DNA from: Sphaerisporangium rubeum
Lineage (GTDB): Bacteria > Actinomycetota > Actinomycetes > Streptosporangiales > Streptosporangiaceae
DNA: 64,000 bases
Assembly (NCBI RefSeq): GCF_014207705.1
Contig: NZ_JACHIU010000001.1
Coordinates: 62,001 to 126,000 of the forward strand
Direction of reading: 5' to 3'
The position numbers and the translations under genes were made by a program. The notes below the pieces were generated by a model. It did not search any database. It saw nothing but the letters and a program-made list of their open reading frames with translations, and had not been told where the DNA came from. Positions 51,480 to 59,782 of the stretch are shown here, one piece after another (position 1 is the stretch's first letter; each line of letters starts with the position of its first letter).

Positions 51480-54400
51480 CTAATCGCTGACCTGGTCCAG
51501 CTTCAGCAGAGCGCGCAGGTCGGCGGCCTCGGGGGAACCGAGCCGCGTGAAGATCTCCAGTGCGCGCCGCAGGCAGTCGCCGCTGCGCCGGACGCTGCCG
51601 GTGCCGGCGAGGGCCCGGCCTAACACCGTCAGCGACAGCGCCTCGCCGTACGGGTGGCCGATCTCCCTGCTCAGGGTGAGCGCCTGCTCCGCGTGCCGCA
51701 CCGCGTCCCTGAACCGCTCCGCCGCGATGAACGTCTCGGCGAGCCGGCAGCAGACCCGCTGCTCCCACACCTTCTGCCCGCCGGCCCGGAAGAAGTCCAG
51801 GCATTCGGCGTGGTGCACCACGGCCTCGGTGAGCCGGCCGACACGGGTGAGCACGATGCCGAGGTGGTAGCGGGCCCGCGCCATGCCGGCGCCGCTGCCG
51901 AGCTCGGTGAAGATGGCGAGGCCGCGCTCCGCGGCGGCGATGGCGGCCTCCGGGTGGCCGAGCGCCAGGTGGTCGCGCGCCGAGTAGCTCGCCACCAGAG
52001 CCTCACCGGCCGCGGCCCCGATCTCCTTGTACGCGCGCAGCGCCGCGTCGAACCAGGTCAGCGCCTCCTCATGCCGCCGGGCCCGGCCGGAGACCACGGC
52101 GAGCCCGTTGAGCAGCTCGCCGGTGACGATGCGGTCGCCGGTGACCGTCGCGAGCTCCAGCGCCGCCTGGAACTGCTCCGCGGCGCCGGCGAGACGGTTC
52201 CCGCCGAACATCACGCGTCCGAGCACATACCGGCAGCGCAGTTCACTCGCGCGGTCCCCGACGCGCTCGGCGGCACTGAGAACGGCACCGGTACGCGCCA
52301 CGAACTCCCGGACGTACGCCCCCGACTCCAGCAGCGGCTCCATGGCGAGCAGCAGGTCGGCGGCCGGCAGCAGTTCCTCGGGGGTCGCGCCGGACTCCGC
52401 GGTCTGCCCGATGGCGGCGAACAGCGTCTCGGCCTCCACGGTCAGCCACGCGATGGCCTCGGCCGCACCGGAGAAGCCACGGCCGGTACCGGGGACGGCC
52501 ACCAGATGGTCGGCGATGACGCTGCCCTCGTAGGCGAGGCGGTGCGCCGCCTGCGCGGACGCGAGGTAGAAACCGAGGAGCCTGCGCAGCGCGAGCGCAC
52601 CGGCGGCAGGGTCCTCGGTGGCCTCGGCCTGGCGCCTGGCGAACAGTTTCAGCAGGTCGTGGAAGCGGTACCGGCCAGGCGCCGGGGCTTCGAGCAGGCT
52701 GACGTCGACCAGGGACTCCAGCATGTCCTCGGTCTCCATCGGGCTCAGCGTCAGCACACCCGCGGCGGCGAGCAGCGAGATGTCCGGGCCGTTCGGCAGG
52801 GACAGCAGCCGGAACGCGCGGGCCTGGCCCGGGTCGAGATGGCCGTACCCGAGCGCGAACGTGGCGTCCACGGCGAGGTGGCCGATGCGCATCTCGTCGA
52901 GACGGCGGCGCTCGTCGGCGAGCCGCGGCACGAGCGAGGCGACCGTCCAGGCCGGCCGCGCCGCGAGCCGCGCGGCCACGATGCGCACCGCCAGCGGGAG
53001 GAAACCGCAGACGGCGACGACGTCCATGGCCGCGGCGCGCTCCACCGCGATCCGCTCGGGACCCGCGACCGCCGAGAACAGGCCGAGCGCCTCCTCGGGC
53101 TCCATGACCTCCAGGTCCAGCAGGCGGGCCGACGGCAGGTCGGCGAGCTTGACCCGGCTGGTGATGACCGCGGCACAGCCCGCGGTGCCCGGCAACAGGT
53201 GCTCCACCTGCTCGGCGTCCCTGGCGTTGTCCAGCAGCACGAGCATGGAACGGTCGGCGAGCAGCGAGCGGAACAACGCGGCACGCTCGGCGAGGCCGTC
53301 GGGGATGACGTCCACCGGGAGGCCGAGCGCGCGCAGGAACGCGGCAAGCACCGACTCCGGAGCGGTGGGCTCCTCGGTGTATCCGCGCAGGTCGGCGTAG
53401 AGCTGGCCGTCGGGGAACACCTCGTGCACCGAGTGCGCGACGTGGACGGCGAGCGCGGTCTTCCCCACACCTCCGATGCCGGACACCGCGACGACCGGCA
53501 TGCCTTCGCTCCCCGTGGCACTGGTCAGCAAGGTGCGCAGCCGGTTGACCGCCTCCTTGCGGCCGGTGAAGTCGTTCACGGCGGCCGGAAGCTGCGCCGG
53601 CCGCGGCAGCTCCTGCACCGGCTCGTCGCCGTCCTCGGCGGCGGTCGTGTCGCGAGGAGGCGCGGCCTGGCGCACGGGGGGACGCACGGGGGGACGGGGA
53701 CGCTCCGGTGTGTCGCTCGCGGCGGGGCCCGAGCGCGTGGCGCGGGACGGCGCGGCGGCGGTCCAGGCGAGGCCGGGGTCGGCCGACAGCACGCGCTGGT
53801 GCAGCGCGGCGAGCTCGTGGCCGGGGTCGATGCCGAGCTCGTCGACCAGGGCCCTGCGCGTGTCGGAGAACACCGCGAGCGCGTCGGCCTGCCGGCCGCA
53901 GCGGTAGTAGGCGAGCATGAGCTGGCCGCGCAGGCGCTCACGCAGCGGATGCTCGGCGGTGAGCGCGATCAGCTCCGGGATGACGTCGGCGTGCCGGCCG
54001 AGGCGGAGGTCCAGCTCCATCAGCGTCTCGACCACGCCGATACGGCGCTCGACGAGCCTGTCACGCTGGTTATCGATGTACGGCCCGACGGCGCCGGCCA
54101 GCGGCTCACCCGTCCACAGCGCGAGCGCCTCGCGGAGCGTCTCCGCGGCGCCGGCGTGGTCGCCGTCCCGGCGCGAGTTCTCCGCGGCGGTGACGCGACG
54201 CTCGAAGACGCCGAGGTCGAGCACACCAGGAGGCAGGCGTAAGGCGTAGCCGCGTCCGACGGAGGTGAGCAGCTCGGGACGGGTGCGAGGCGAACGACCC
54301 GGTTCCAGCACGGCGCGCAGCCGGGAGACGTACGTGCGGAGCGCGCCGAGCGCGCGCGGCGGCGCGTCATGGCCCCACACCGCGTCGATCATCTCGACCG

Positions 54401-54551
54401 GGGTGACCGCACGGCCCTCACGCAGCAGCAACATGGCGAGGATGGAGCGTTGCAGCGGGGTGCCGAGCTCGAGTTCCAGACCGTCCCGCCACGCCTGCAC
54501 GGGACCGAGCACGGCGAAACGCAGGCCGGCCTCGCCGTATTGACCAGCCAT
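51480..54551 (-). CDS. AfsR/SARP-family regulator with NB-ARC and TPR domains
   Basis: 1023 residues, the AfsR plan: SARP winged-helix DNA-binding domain (about 8-105; FAVLGPVQAWRDG, LQRSILAMLLLREGRAVTPVEMIDAVWG), bacterial transcriptional activation domain (about 110-255), Pro/Arg linker, NB-ARC ATPase (about 330-600; P-loop SGIGGVGKTALAVHVAH, Walker B MLVLLDNARDAEQVEHLLP, ITSR, GFLPLAVRIVAARL), and C-terminal TPR repeats (about 740-1010). Pleiotropic activators of this type switch on secondary metabolism or development. ATG 54551 begins the SARP fold. TATTAT (54593-54598) is a possible -10. The divergent gene has a SARP-like promoter and is the likely target. Confidence 0.94.
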   Translation of the reverse strand: MAGQYGEAGLRFAVLGPVQAWRDGLELELGTPLQRSILAMLLLREGRAVTPVEMIDAVWGHDAPPRALGALRTYVSRLRAVLEPGRSPRTRPELLTSVGRGYALRLPPGVLDLGVFERRVTAAENSRRDGDHAGAAETLREALALWTGEPLAGAVGPYIDNQRDRLVERRIGVVETLMELDLRLGRHADVIPELIALTAEHPLRERLRGQLMLAYYRCGRQADALAVFSDTRRALVDELGIDPGHELAALHQRVLSADPGLAWTAAAPSRATRSGPAASDTPERPRPPVRPPVRQAAPPRDTTAAEDGDEPVQELPRPAQLPAAVNDFTGRKEAVNRLRTLLTSATGSEGMPVVAVSGIGGVGKTALAVHVAHSVHEVFPDGQLYADLRGYTEEPTAPESVLAAFLRALGLPVDVIPDGLAERAALFRSLLADRSMLVLLDNARDAEQVEHLLPGTAGCAAVITSRVKLADLPSARLLDLEVMEPEEALGLFSAVAGPERIAVERAAAMDVVAVCGFLPLAVRIVAARLAARPAWTVASLVPRLADERRRLDEMRIGHLAVDATFALGYGHLDPGQARAFRLLSLPNGPDISLLAAAGVLTLSPMETEDMLESLVDVSLLEAPAPGRYRFHDLLKLFARRQAEATEDPAAGALALRRLLGFYLASAQAAHRLAYEGSVIADHLVAVPGTGRGFSGAAEAIAWLTVEAETLFAAIGQTAESGATPEELLPAADLLLAMEPLLESGAYVREFVARTGAVLSAAERVGDRASELRCRYVLGRVMFGGNRLAGAAEQFQAALELATVTGDRIVTGELLNGLAVVSGRARRHEEALTWFDAALRAYKEIGAAAGEALVASYSARDHLALGHPEAAIAAAERGLAIFTELGSGAGMARARYHLGIVLTRVGRLTEAVVHHAECLDFFRAGGQKVWEQRVCCRLAETFIAAERFRDAVRHAEQALTLSREIGHPYGEALSLTVLGRALAGTGSVRRSGDCLRRALEIFTRLGSPEAADLRALLKLDQVSD

Positions 54552-54899
54552 AGCTCGTGTTCTCCACCCCTGCGACCCTGTTCGCGTAGGAAATAATAGA
54601 TCCCCCGGGGCATTCTCCCTATGCGCGGCCCGTCTCGTTAATCCGCGCGTTGATTTCACGTCAATCTCCCGTTGAATTCCCCCACCCATCCTGGGACCAC
54701 GGTCGAGCGCGACCCCACGACGCGGGGGCGGCCGCGCACGGCTGCCGGCCACCCCGCCGGGTCCGCGGAAAACCGGGCCCGGCGGACCGGCGCTTCCCCC
54801 GGGAATCCGGCGGCAGGCCTTCACCACGAGCGGCGAGCGGCACCCGGGCATGCCCGTCCCGGTGCCCGGACCTGGTAATTCCCGTCCGGCTCAAGCGCC

Positions 54900-54952
54900 T
54901 TGCAGGGAGACATAAGGACGTTGTAAGTGCATTGCAGGCGGTCGGATTTATC
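54900..54952 (+). promoter_or_regulatory. SARP-type promoter: phased heptamer direct repeats and -10
   Basis: TTGCAGG (54900), TTGTAAG (54921) and TTGCAGG (54932) are direct repeats 21 and 11 bp apart; about 8 bp after the last comes an AT-rich ATTTATC (54946-54952) usable as -10. Direct heptamers at 11/22-bp spacing ending 8 bp before the -10 are the known layout of SARP-activated promoters. It drives the secreted-protein gene at 55016; the rest of the 54552-55015 gap shows only the divergent SARP promoter. Confidence 0.6.
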
Positions 54953-55015
54953 ACTGAGTCACAGCGAAAGCCCCGGGGGGGAAGACACCGGGGGCCTCAT
55001 CTCAGGAGAACCACC

Positions 55016-55498
55016 ATGAACCGCTCCATCCGCAACATCCTCGGTCTCGCCGCCGCGTCCGCGATCATCGCGGTGGGTGTCCCCGCAGTGGCGGCCTCGG
55101 CCTCCGCGGCCACCGCGCCGGCGAGCAGCACCAGCTTCGACTTCGACGACCACTGGGGTTCCTACTACTCCAAGTGGTGGAACCACTCCTCCCGCGCCAA
55201 GGCCAAGGGTCAGGTCTGGGAGGACCACGACGGTGACATCCACGTCTCCGGCAAGCTGTACGACAAGAGCACCCCGTGGTGGCTGTGCGGCTACGTGCAG
55301 GTCAAGTTCGAGAACGAGGACGGCGACGAGTCGACCTACTGGGCCAAGAAGTGCGGGTCCAGCGGCTACCGGTCCTTCCACTTCTCCGAGAGCGACGTCG
55401 ACAGCGCGCAGGTCCGGGTCTGCTACTGGAACGAGCACCAGGACAAGAAGCAGTACTGCGGCCGGTGGAACTACGTGTTCGAGGCCGACGAGGAGTAA
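55016..55498 (+). CDS. Small secreted protein, probable SARP target
   Basis: 160 residues. Signal peptide about 1-32 (NILGLAAASAIIAVGVPAVAASASA). The mature part is Trp/Tyr/Asp-rich (DDHWGSYYSKWWNHSS, VWEDHDGDIHVSGKLYD, GYVQVKFENEDGDES) and carries four Cys (WLCGY, KKCGSS, VRVCYW, QYCGRW), suggesting two disulfides in a small beta-sandwich. Many actinobacteria have such exported proteins without known function. CAGGAG 8 nt before ATG 55016. Expression is probably activated by the divergent AfsR-like regulator. Confidence 0.85.
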   Translation: MNRSIRNILGLAAASAIIAVGVPAVAASASAATAPASSTSFDFDDHWGSYYSKWWNHSSRAKAKGQVWEDHDGDIHVSGKLYDKSTPWWLCGYVQVKFENEDGDESTYWAKKCGSSGYRSFHFSESDVDSAQVRVCYWNEHQDKKQYCGRWNYVFEADEE

Positions 55499-55603
55499 AC
55501 CAGGTGCGGCTGCGCGCCGACGGGGATCCAGGTGCCGGTAGGGGACGGACCTGGGTGACCGGGGGGATTCGGGGACGCGGGGACAGCCGCGGGGGACCAG
55601 AAG

Positions 55604-55640
55604 GGCCCGCCCGGACGCCGAAGAGGCGACCGGGCGGGCC
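55604..55640. terminator. Hairpin terminator between convergent genes
   Basis: Perfect 11-bp arms GGCCCGCCCGG/CCGGGCGGGCC with a 15-nt loop, between the secreted-protein gene and the convergent GNAT gene. Confidence 0.6.
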
Positions 55641-55681
55641 GTCGCGGTTGTATGGCGGTCACGCGGCGGCGACGGGTCCTC

Positions 55682-56326
55682 TCATGCCGCCTGCGCGAGG
55701 CCGAGCCTCGCGTGCATCCGTTCTCGGACGGCCGGCCATTCCGAGCTCAGGATCGAGTAGTACGCGGTGTCGCGGACCGTGTCGTCGGCGCCTCGGCTGT
55801 CCGCCCGCCGCACACCGTCGAGATGCGCGCCGAGAGCCTCGATGGCGGCCCGGGACCGGTGGTTGCGTACGTCGGCCTTCAGTGTGACGCGGTGGACCTG
55901 CCAGGTCTCGAAGGCGTGCGAGAGCATGAGGAACTTGCTCTCACGGTTCACACCGGTGCCCTGCGCGGACGCGCCGAGCCAGGTGTAACCGATGTCGGCC
56001 ACGGACGGGACCTCTCCCACGACGCCGCGCGTCCCCGGAGGCCACGGCAGGGGACCCTGCCAGTACTCGAGGTTCATGAGACGGGTGGATCCGACCACTC
56101 GGTCGGTGTGCAGCCACCTGATGGCGAAGGGCAACGTGCGTCCCTCCGCCTGCTCAGCCAGAGCGGCCCCGATGTACGAGGCCATCTCGTCCCGGCCTGT
56201 GGGAACCCGAGTGAAGGAGTAGGTGGAACGGTCCTCACTCGACGCGGCGACCAGGTCGTCCAGTGCCGCGAGGCTGAGCGGTTCCAGGCGCACGGAGCGT
56301 CCGGACAGGGTGACGAAAGCGGGCAT
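55682..56326 (-). CDS. GNAT-family N-acetyltransferase (RimJ-like)
   Basis: 214 residues, RimJ/RimL-type acetyltransferase: VTLSGRSVRLEPLSLAALDDLVAA at the start, PFAIRWLHTDRVVGSTRLMNLEYW, DIGYTWLGASAQGTGVNRESKFLMLSHAFETWQVHRVTLKADVRNHRSRAAIEALGA. Acts on an unknown amine or protein N-terminus. ATG 56326 gives the family start. Followed by a terminator shared with the secreted-protein gene. Confidence 0.88.
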   Translation of the reverse strand: MPAFVTLSGRSVRLEPLSLAALDDLVAASSEDRSTYSFTRVPTGRDEMASYIGAALAEQAEGRTLPFAIRWLHTDRVVGSTRLMNLEYWQGPLPWPPGTRGVVGEVPSVADIGYTWLGASAQGTGVNRESKFLMLSHAFETWQVHRVTLKADVRNHRSRAAIEALGAHLDGVRRADSRGADDTVRDTAYYSILSSEWPAVRERMHARLGLAQAA

Positions 56327-56518
56327 GAGCAAATGATGGGGGGTGGGCCCCTTACGCCGCGTCAAATGTCACGCGACATCTTGGTGAGCGCTCGGAAACG
56401 CGGCGGTCATCTCGCGTACGCCGGTCGCCTTCGCGCTTCGAGTGTCGTCCGCGCAGGTGGGACGGGCCTGCCGCCGGGTCCTGGCGCGGGCCGGATCCGG
56501 CGGCAGGGCCGGTTGCGC

Positions 56519-56905
56519 TCAGCAGTCGATCAGGCCGGGACGCTGGTTGAGTATCTGCGCGCGAGCGGTGACGAACTCACCGAGCGCCTTCTCCGCCGTG
56601 GGGTCGAAGACGGCGACACGGTGGCAGTTCTGGAAGGCGAGCCGTACGCCGAAGTGACGCTCCAGTGCGCCGCGCATCGCGTCACTGGCCAGGCAGCGCA
56701 GCAGCTGGCCGCGGGCCGCCTCGTCCGGTGGCGGCGTCTCGTTGTCGGCGAACTCGGCCCCGCTCTCCTCGCGCCGCCGGACCAGGCCGGTGATCAGCGA
56801 CCAGGCGTACGGCAGGGAGTCGCGGACGCAGGCCACGAAGGCCTCGTCGTCGACGTCGCCCGCACGCGCCTGGTCGAGGAGCTCGTTGGGAACGGTCAGC
56901 GACAT
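56519..56905 (-). CDS. SCO5389 family protein
   Basis: 128 residues of a strongly conserved actinobacterial family named after Streptomyces SCO5389; function unknown. Seen: MSLTVPNELLDQARAGDVDDEAFVACVRDSLPYAW, EFADNETPPPDEAARGQLLRCLASDAMRGALERHFGVRLAFQNCHRVAVF. AGGAGAACCAAGC precedes ATG 56905. Downstream of the CooC-like ATPase gene on the same strand (113-bp gap), possibly cotranscribed. Confidence 0.88.
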   Translation of the reverse strand: MSLTVPNELLDQARAGDVDDEAFVACVRDSLPYAWSLITGLVRRREESGAEFADNETPPPDEAARGQLLRCLASDAMRGALERHFGVRLAFQNCHRVAVFDPTAEKALGEFVTARAQILNQRPGLIDC

Positions 56906-57018
56906 GCTTGGTTCTCCTCTCGCAAGGGGACGGATCCGACGCTAGGCGCGGCGCCGGGCTTACTCCATGTGGCGTGACGGCGACAGTCGTGACTGAGGCC
57001 CCCGCGTGCTCGCGTGGT

Positions 57019-57972
57019 TCAGGCGACCACGGCGGTGCGCTCGCCGTAGACGAACTCCGGGTCGATCTGGCGCAGCAGGTCCTCGCCGGTGGCGCGGTTG
57101 GCCCACGCCTTGGCGTTGCGGGTGTGGAACTCGGCGGTCTGGCGGCCGAACTTGGCCCAGTCCTTGCCTTGTGTGCGCACCCGGGCCAGGAGCACCGAGA
57201 GCGCCTCCCGGTTGGCGGGCTCCAGGTCGTCGAGGGTGAAAGCGCGGCCCTGCTCCATGGCGCGTACGGCGGGGGAGTGCTCCATGCAGACCAGCAGGTC
57301 GTCTCCCACCTGGTCGCGCAGGAACGCGACGTCGGCCGGGGAGTGGACCTTGTTGCCGACGACCGCGATCGGCACGTCGAAGTCGCGTGCGTGGTCGCGG
57401 TACTGGCGGTACACGCTCACCCCCTGGCGGGTCGGCTCGGCGACCAGGAAGGTCATGTCGAACCGCGTGAACAGCCCCGAGGCGAACGAGTCGCCTCCCG
57501 CGGTCATGTCGACCACCGCGTACTCGTCCGGCCCGTCGACCAGGTGGTTCAGGAAGAGCTCGACCGCGCCGACCTTGGAGTGGTAGCACGCGACGCCGAG
57601 ATCGTCCTCACTGAACGGGCCGGTGACCATGAGGCGCATGCCGTCGACAGGCACCGAGTGCCGCTCGGTGAAGTAGGGGTCGTCCAGGGTCACCAGCCGT
57701 GAGCCCCGGCCCGGCGGTGTGGTCTTCACCATGGACGCCGCCGAGGCGATGCGGGGGTTGTCACCCCGCAGATAGTCCTTGATCTCGGTCAGGTGAGCGC
57801 CGAGTGGCGCCGGCAGGTCACCCGGCGCGAGCCCCAGCACCATGCCGAGGTGCTGGTTGATGTCGGCGTCGATCACCACCACCGGGTCACCCTGGCGCGC
57901 GGTGTGCCTGGCGAAGAGCGACGACAGGGTGGTCTTGCCGCTGCCGCCCTTGCCGACGAAGGCAACTCTCAT
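57019..57972 (-). CDS. CooC/MinD-like P-loop ATPase
   Basis: 317 residues of the SIMIBI class: deviant Walker A FVGKGGSGKTTLSSLFA at the N-terminus, VIDADINQHLG switch, and DMTAGGDSFASGLFTRFD in the position of the CooC/MinD Walker B loop. CooC proteins assist metal insertion into enzymes; MinD-like relatives act in partitioning. No metalloenzyme target is adjacent, so the role is open. ATG 57972 begins the P-loop fold; a 12-residue upstream extension would cross a Fur-like box at 57989-58007. Confidence 0.86.
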   Translation of the reverse strand: MRVAFVGKGGSGKTTLSSLFARHTARQGDPVVVIDADINQHLGMVLGLAPGDLPAPLGAHLTEIKDYLRGDNPRIASAASMVKTTPPGRGSRLVTLDDPYFTERHSVPVDGMRLMVTGPFSEDDLGVACYHSKVGAVELFLNHLVDGPDEYAVVDMTAGGDSFASGLFTRFDMTFLVAEPTRQGVSVYRQYRDHARDFDVPIAVVGNKVHSPADVAFLRDQVGDDLLVCMEHSPAVRAMEQGRAFTLDDLEPANREALSVLLARVRTQGKDWAKFGRQTAEFHTRNAKAWANRATGEDLLRQIDPEFVYGERTAVVA

Positions 57973-57988
57973 GAAGCCGATCCCATCT

Positions 57989-58007
57989 GATAACGAAAAC
58001 CATTGCA
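57989..58007. promoter_or_regulatory. Fur-family-like box upstream of the CooC-like gene
   Basis: GATAACGAAAACCATTGCA matches 13 of 19 positions of the classical Fur box GATAATGATAATCATTATC and lies in an AT-rich patch just before the ATPase start. Could be recognised by a Fur, Zur or Nur protein. Confidence 0.35.
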
Positions 58008-58176
58008 AGTACCGTGGACGACATCATGCCACGGCGGCGACGGTTCCTCACGCGGGAACGACGGTTTTTACCCAGGTCAGCCCGGTGACCCGGACGATGG
58101 GGACAGGCCGGGCACATTGCGGCGTCACGGACCCGCGGCGGTTCCCCGCGAGTCACGTGCGAGGGACACGGCCGGG

Positions 58177-59652
58177 TCAGGCGGGGGGCTGGGGTGGCCG
58201 GTAGTACGCGAAGACGGCCTTCCGGGTGGAGGCGAGGTGGCGCCACTCCGAGCGGGTGGTGGTCCAGGTGATGACGCTCGCGCGGGTGCCGGTGACGATC
58301 AGGCGCTGGGTCTCGTGGTAGGCCACGCCTTTGACGGCCCAGCTGTGGTAGCCGGGGCCGGTCCAGGTGCTCTCCCACTCGGCGGTCAGGTCTTTCCTGC
58401 CGCGCACCTTCTCCAGGCGGACGCGGTGGTAGTCGCGGACCTCCGACGACAGGGCCGTCTCGGTCTCGCGCAGCAGGGCCATGGGGTCCCTGCCGTCGAG
58501 GTCGAGGACCGAGAGGCTGAGGTAGGCGGTGCCTTCCGGCTCCGACCAGGTGAAGGTGTCGTCCTTGGTGACCAGGCGCCAGCCGCGTGGCACGCCGGCC
58601 CGCCAGCCGTCCCCCTCGTGCCACTTCAGCCGCAGCCGGTCCGCGGCCGGGGACGGCGAGGCGGACGGTGTGACGAGCGGCGCGGCGGTGCCGGGGGTCC
58701 CCGGGGTGACGGGATGCGCGGTCGCGGCGGCGTCGGGCCGCAGTACGGCCCAGCCGCCGACGGCGCCGGCCAGCACCGCGGCGGCGATCACCACGGTCAG
58801 CAGTCGCGCGCGGCCGGTGCGCTCAGGCGGGGACGCGGGTGGCGCGGGGGAGGTGATGGCGTCGAGCAGCCGTTTGGCCTCCTCGGCCCCCATCCGTTTG
58901 GCCGGGTCCTTGGCCAGCAGGCCGGTCAGCACGGGCCGCAGTTCCTCGGGGGCCTTGGCCAGCTCGGCGTCCTGGGTGAGGAGTTTGGCGAGCGGCCCCA
59001 TGTCGCCGTCGAACGGTGGACGGCACATCACCATCGCGAACAGCGTGGCGCCGAGGGACCAGAGATCTCCCGCCGGGGTGGCGGGTGCGCCGTCGGCGCG
59101 TTCCGGCGCGAGGAAACCGGGGGAGCCGACGGTGCCGCTGAACTGCGCGCGAGGGTCGCCGAGGCTGGTGGCGATGCCGAAGTCGCTCAGCACCACGCGG
59201 CCGTCGTACCCGATGAGGATGTTGGCGGGTTTGACGTCCCGGTGCACCACGTCGGCGGCGTGCGCCACCGACAACGCGGTGAGCACCTCGGACGCGATGG
59301 CGGCGGCCCTCGCCACCGACAGGGGGCCCTCGCCGGCGATGACCCGGTCGAGCGAACGGGACGGGACCAGCTCCATGATGATCCACGGTTGGCCGTCGTC
59401 CTCGGCCACGTCGAACACACCGACGATGGTGCGGTGGTTGAGCTTGGCCGCCGTGCGTGCCTCGCGCGACGTGCGGTGGATCATGTCGAGCCGCTGCCGG
59501 GACCCGATCCCCGGCGGGAAGAGCACTTCCTTGGCCGCGACCGGCCGGTCGAGGAGCGTGTCGTGCCCCTCCCAGACCATGCCCATGCCGCCCTGACCCA
59601 GAGCTCGCACCAGCCGGTAGCGCTTGACGATCAGTTGGCCCGGAGTGCCCAT
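58177..59652 (-). CDS. Membrane Ser/Thr protein kinase
   Basis: 491 residues. Cytoplasmic kinase domain (about 12-270): G-loop LGQGGMGMVW, ATP Lys41, catalytic HRDVKPAN (Asp139), DFG, APE (LAPERADG). One membrane helix (about 284-306) and an extracytoplasmic domain of about 150 residues after a Pro/Thr linker, without PASTA repeats (WRAGVPRGWRLV, YLSLSVLDLDGRDP), resembling sensor domains of unknown ligand in actinobacterial kinases. ATG 59652 with AAGGGG upstream. Not obviously in an operon with its neighbours. Confidence 0.92.
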   Translation of the reverse strand: MGTPGQLIVKRYRLVRALGQGGMGMVWEGHDTLLDRPVAAKEVLFPPGIGSRQRLDMIHRTSREARTAAKLNHRTIVGVFDVAEDDGQPWIIMELVPSRSLDRVIAGEGPLSVARAAAIASEVLTALSVAHAADVVHRDVKPANILIGYDGRVVLSDFGIATSLGDPRAQFSGTVGSPGFLAPERADGAPATPAGDLWSLGATLFAMVMCRPPFDGDMGPLAKLLTQDAELAKAPEELRPVLTGLLAKDPAKRMGAEEAKRLLDAITSPAPPASPPERTGRARLLTVVIAAAVLAGAVGGWAVLRPDAAATAHPVTPGTPGTAAPLVTPSASPSPAADRLRLKWHEGDGWRAGVPRGWRLVTKDDTFTWSEPEGTAYLSLSVLDLDGRDPMALLRETETALSSEVRDYHRVRLEKVRGRKDLTAEWESTWTGPGYHSWAVKGVAYHETQRLIVTGTRASVITWTTTRSEWRHLASTRKAVFAYYRPPQPPA

Positions 59653-59782
59653 CCCAAAATGCCCCTTCGCAGGCTTAGCGAAGATATGCAGCAGATCGGA
59701 AGTCTCCCATAATCGACCACTTAGCGCGCTCCAACCGCACAGGAGCGTTTACGTACCGCGAACATGCCTCGCGGTCCGTGGT

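Noticed and set aside
51420-51623. Small plus-strand frame beginning ATGATCAATCATG
   Set aside because: Most of it is antisense to the SARP 3' end and no good ribosome site precedes it.
51654-54242. 862-codon open frame on the plus strand over the SARP gene
   Set aside because: Antisense shadow of a recognisable AfsR-like protein; composition is non-protein-like.
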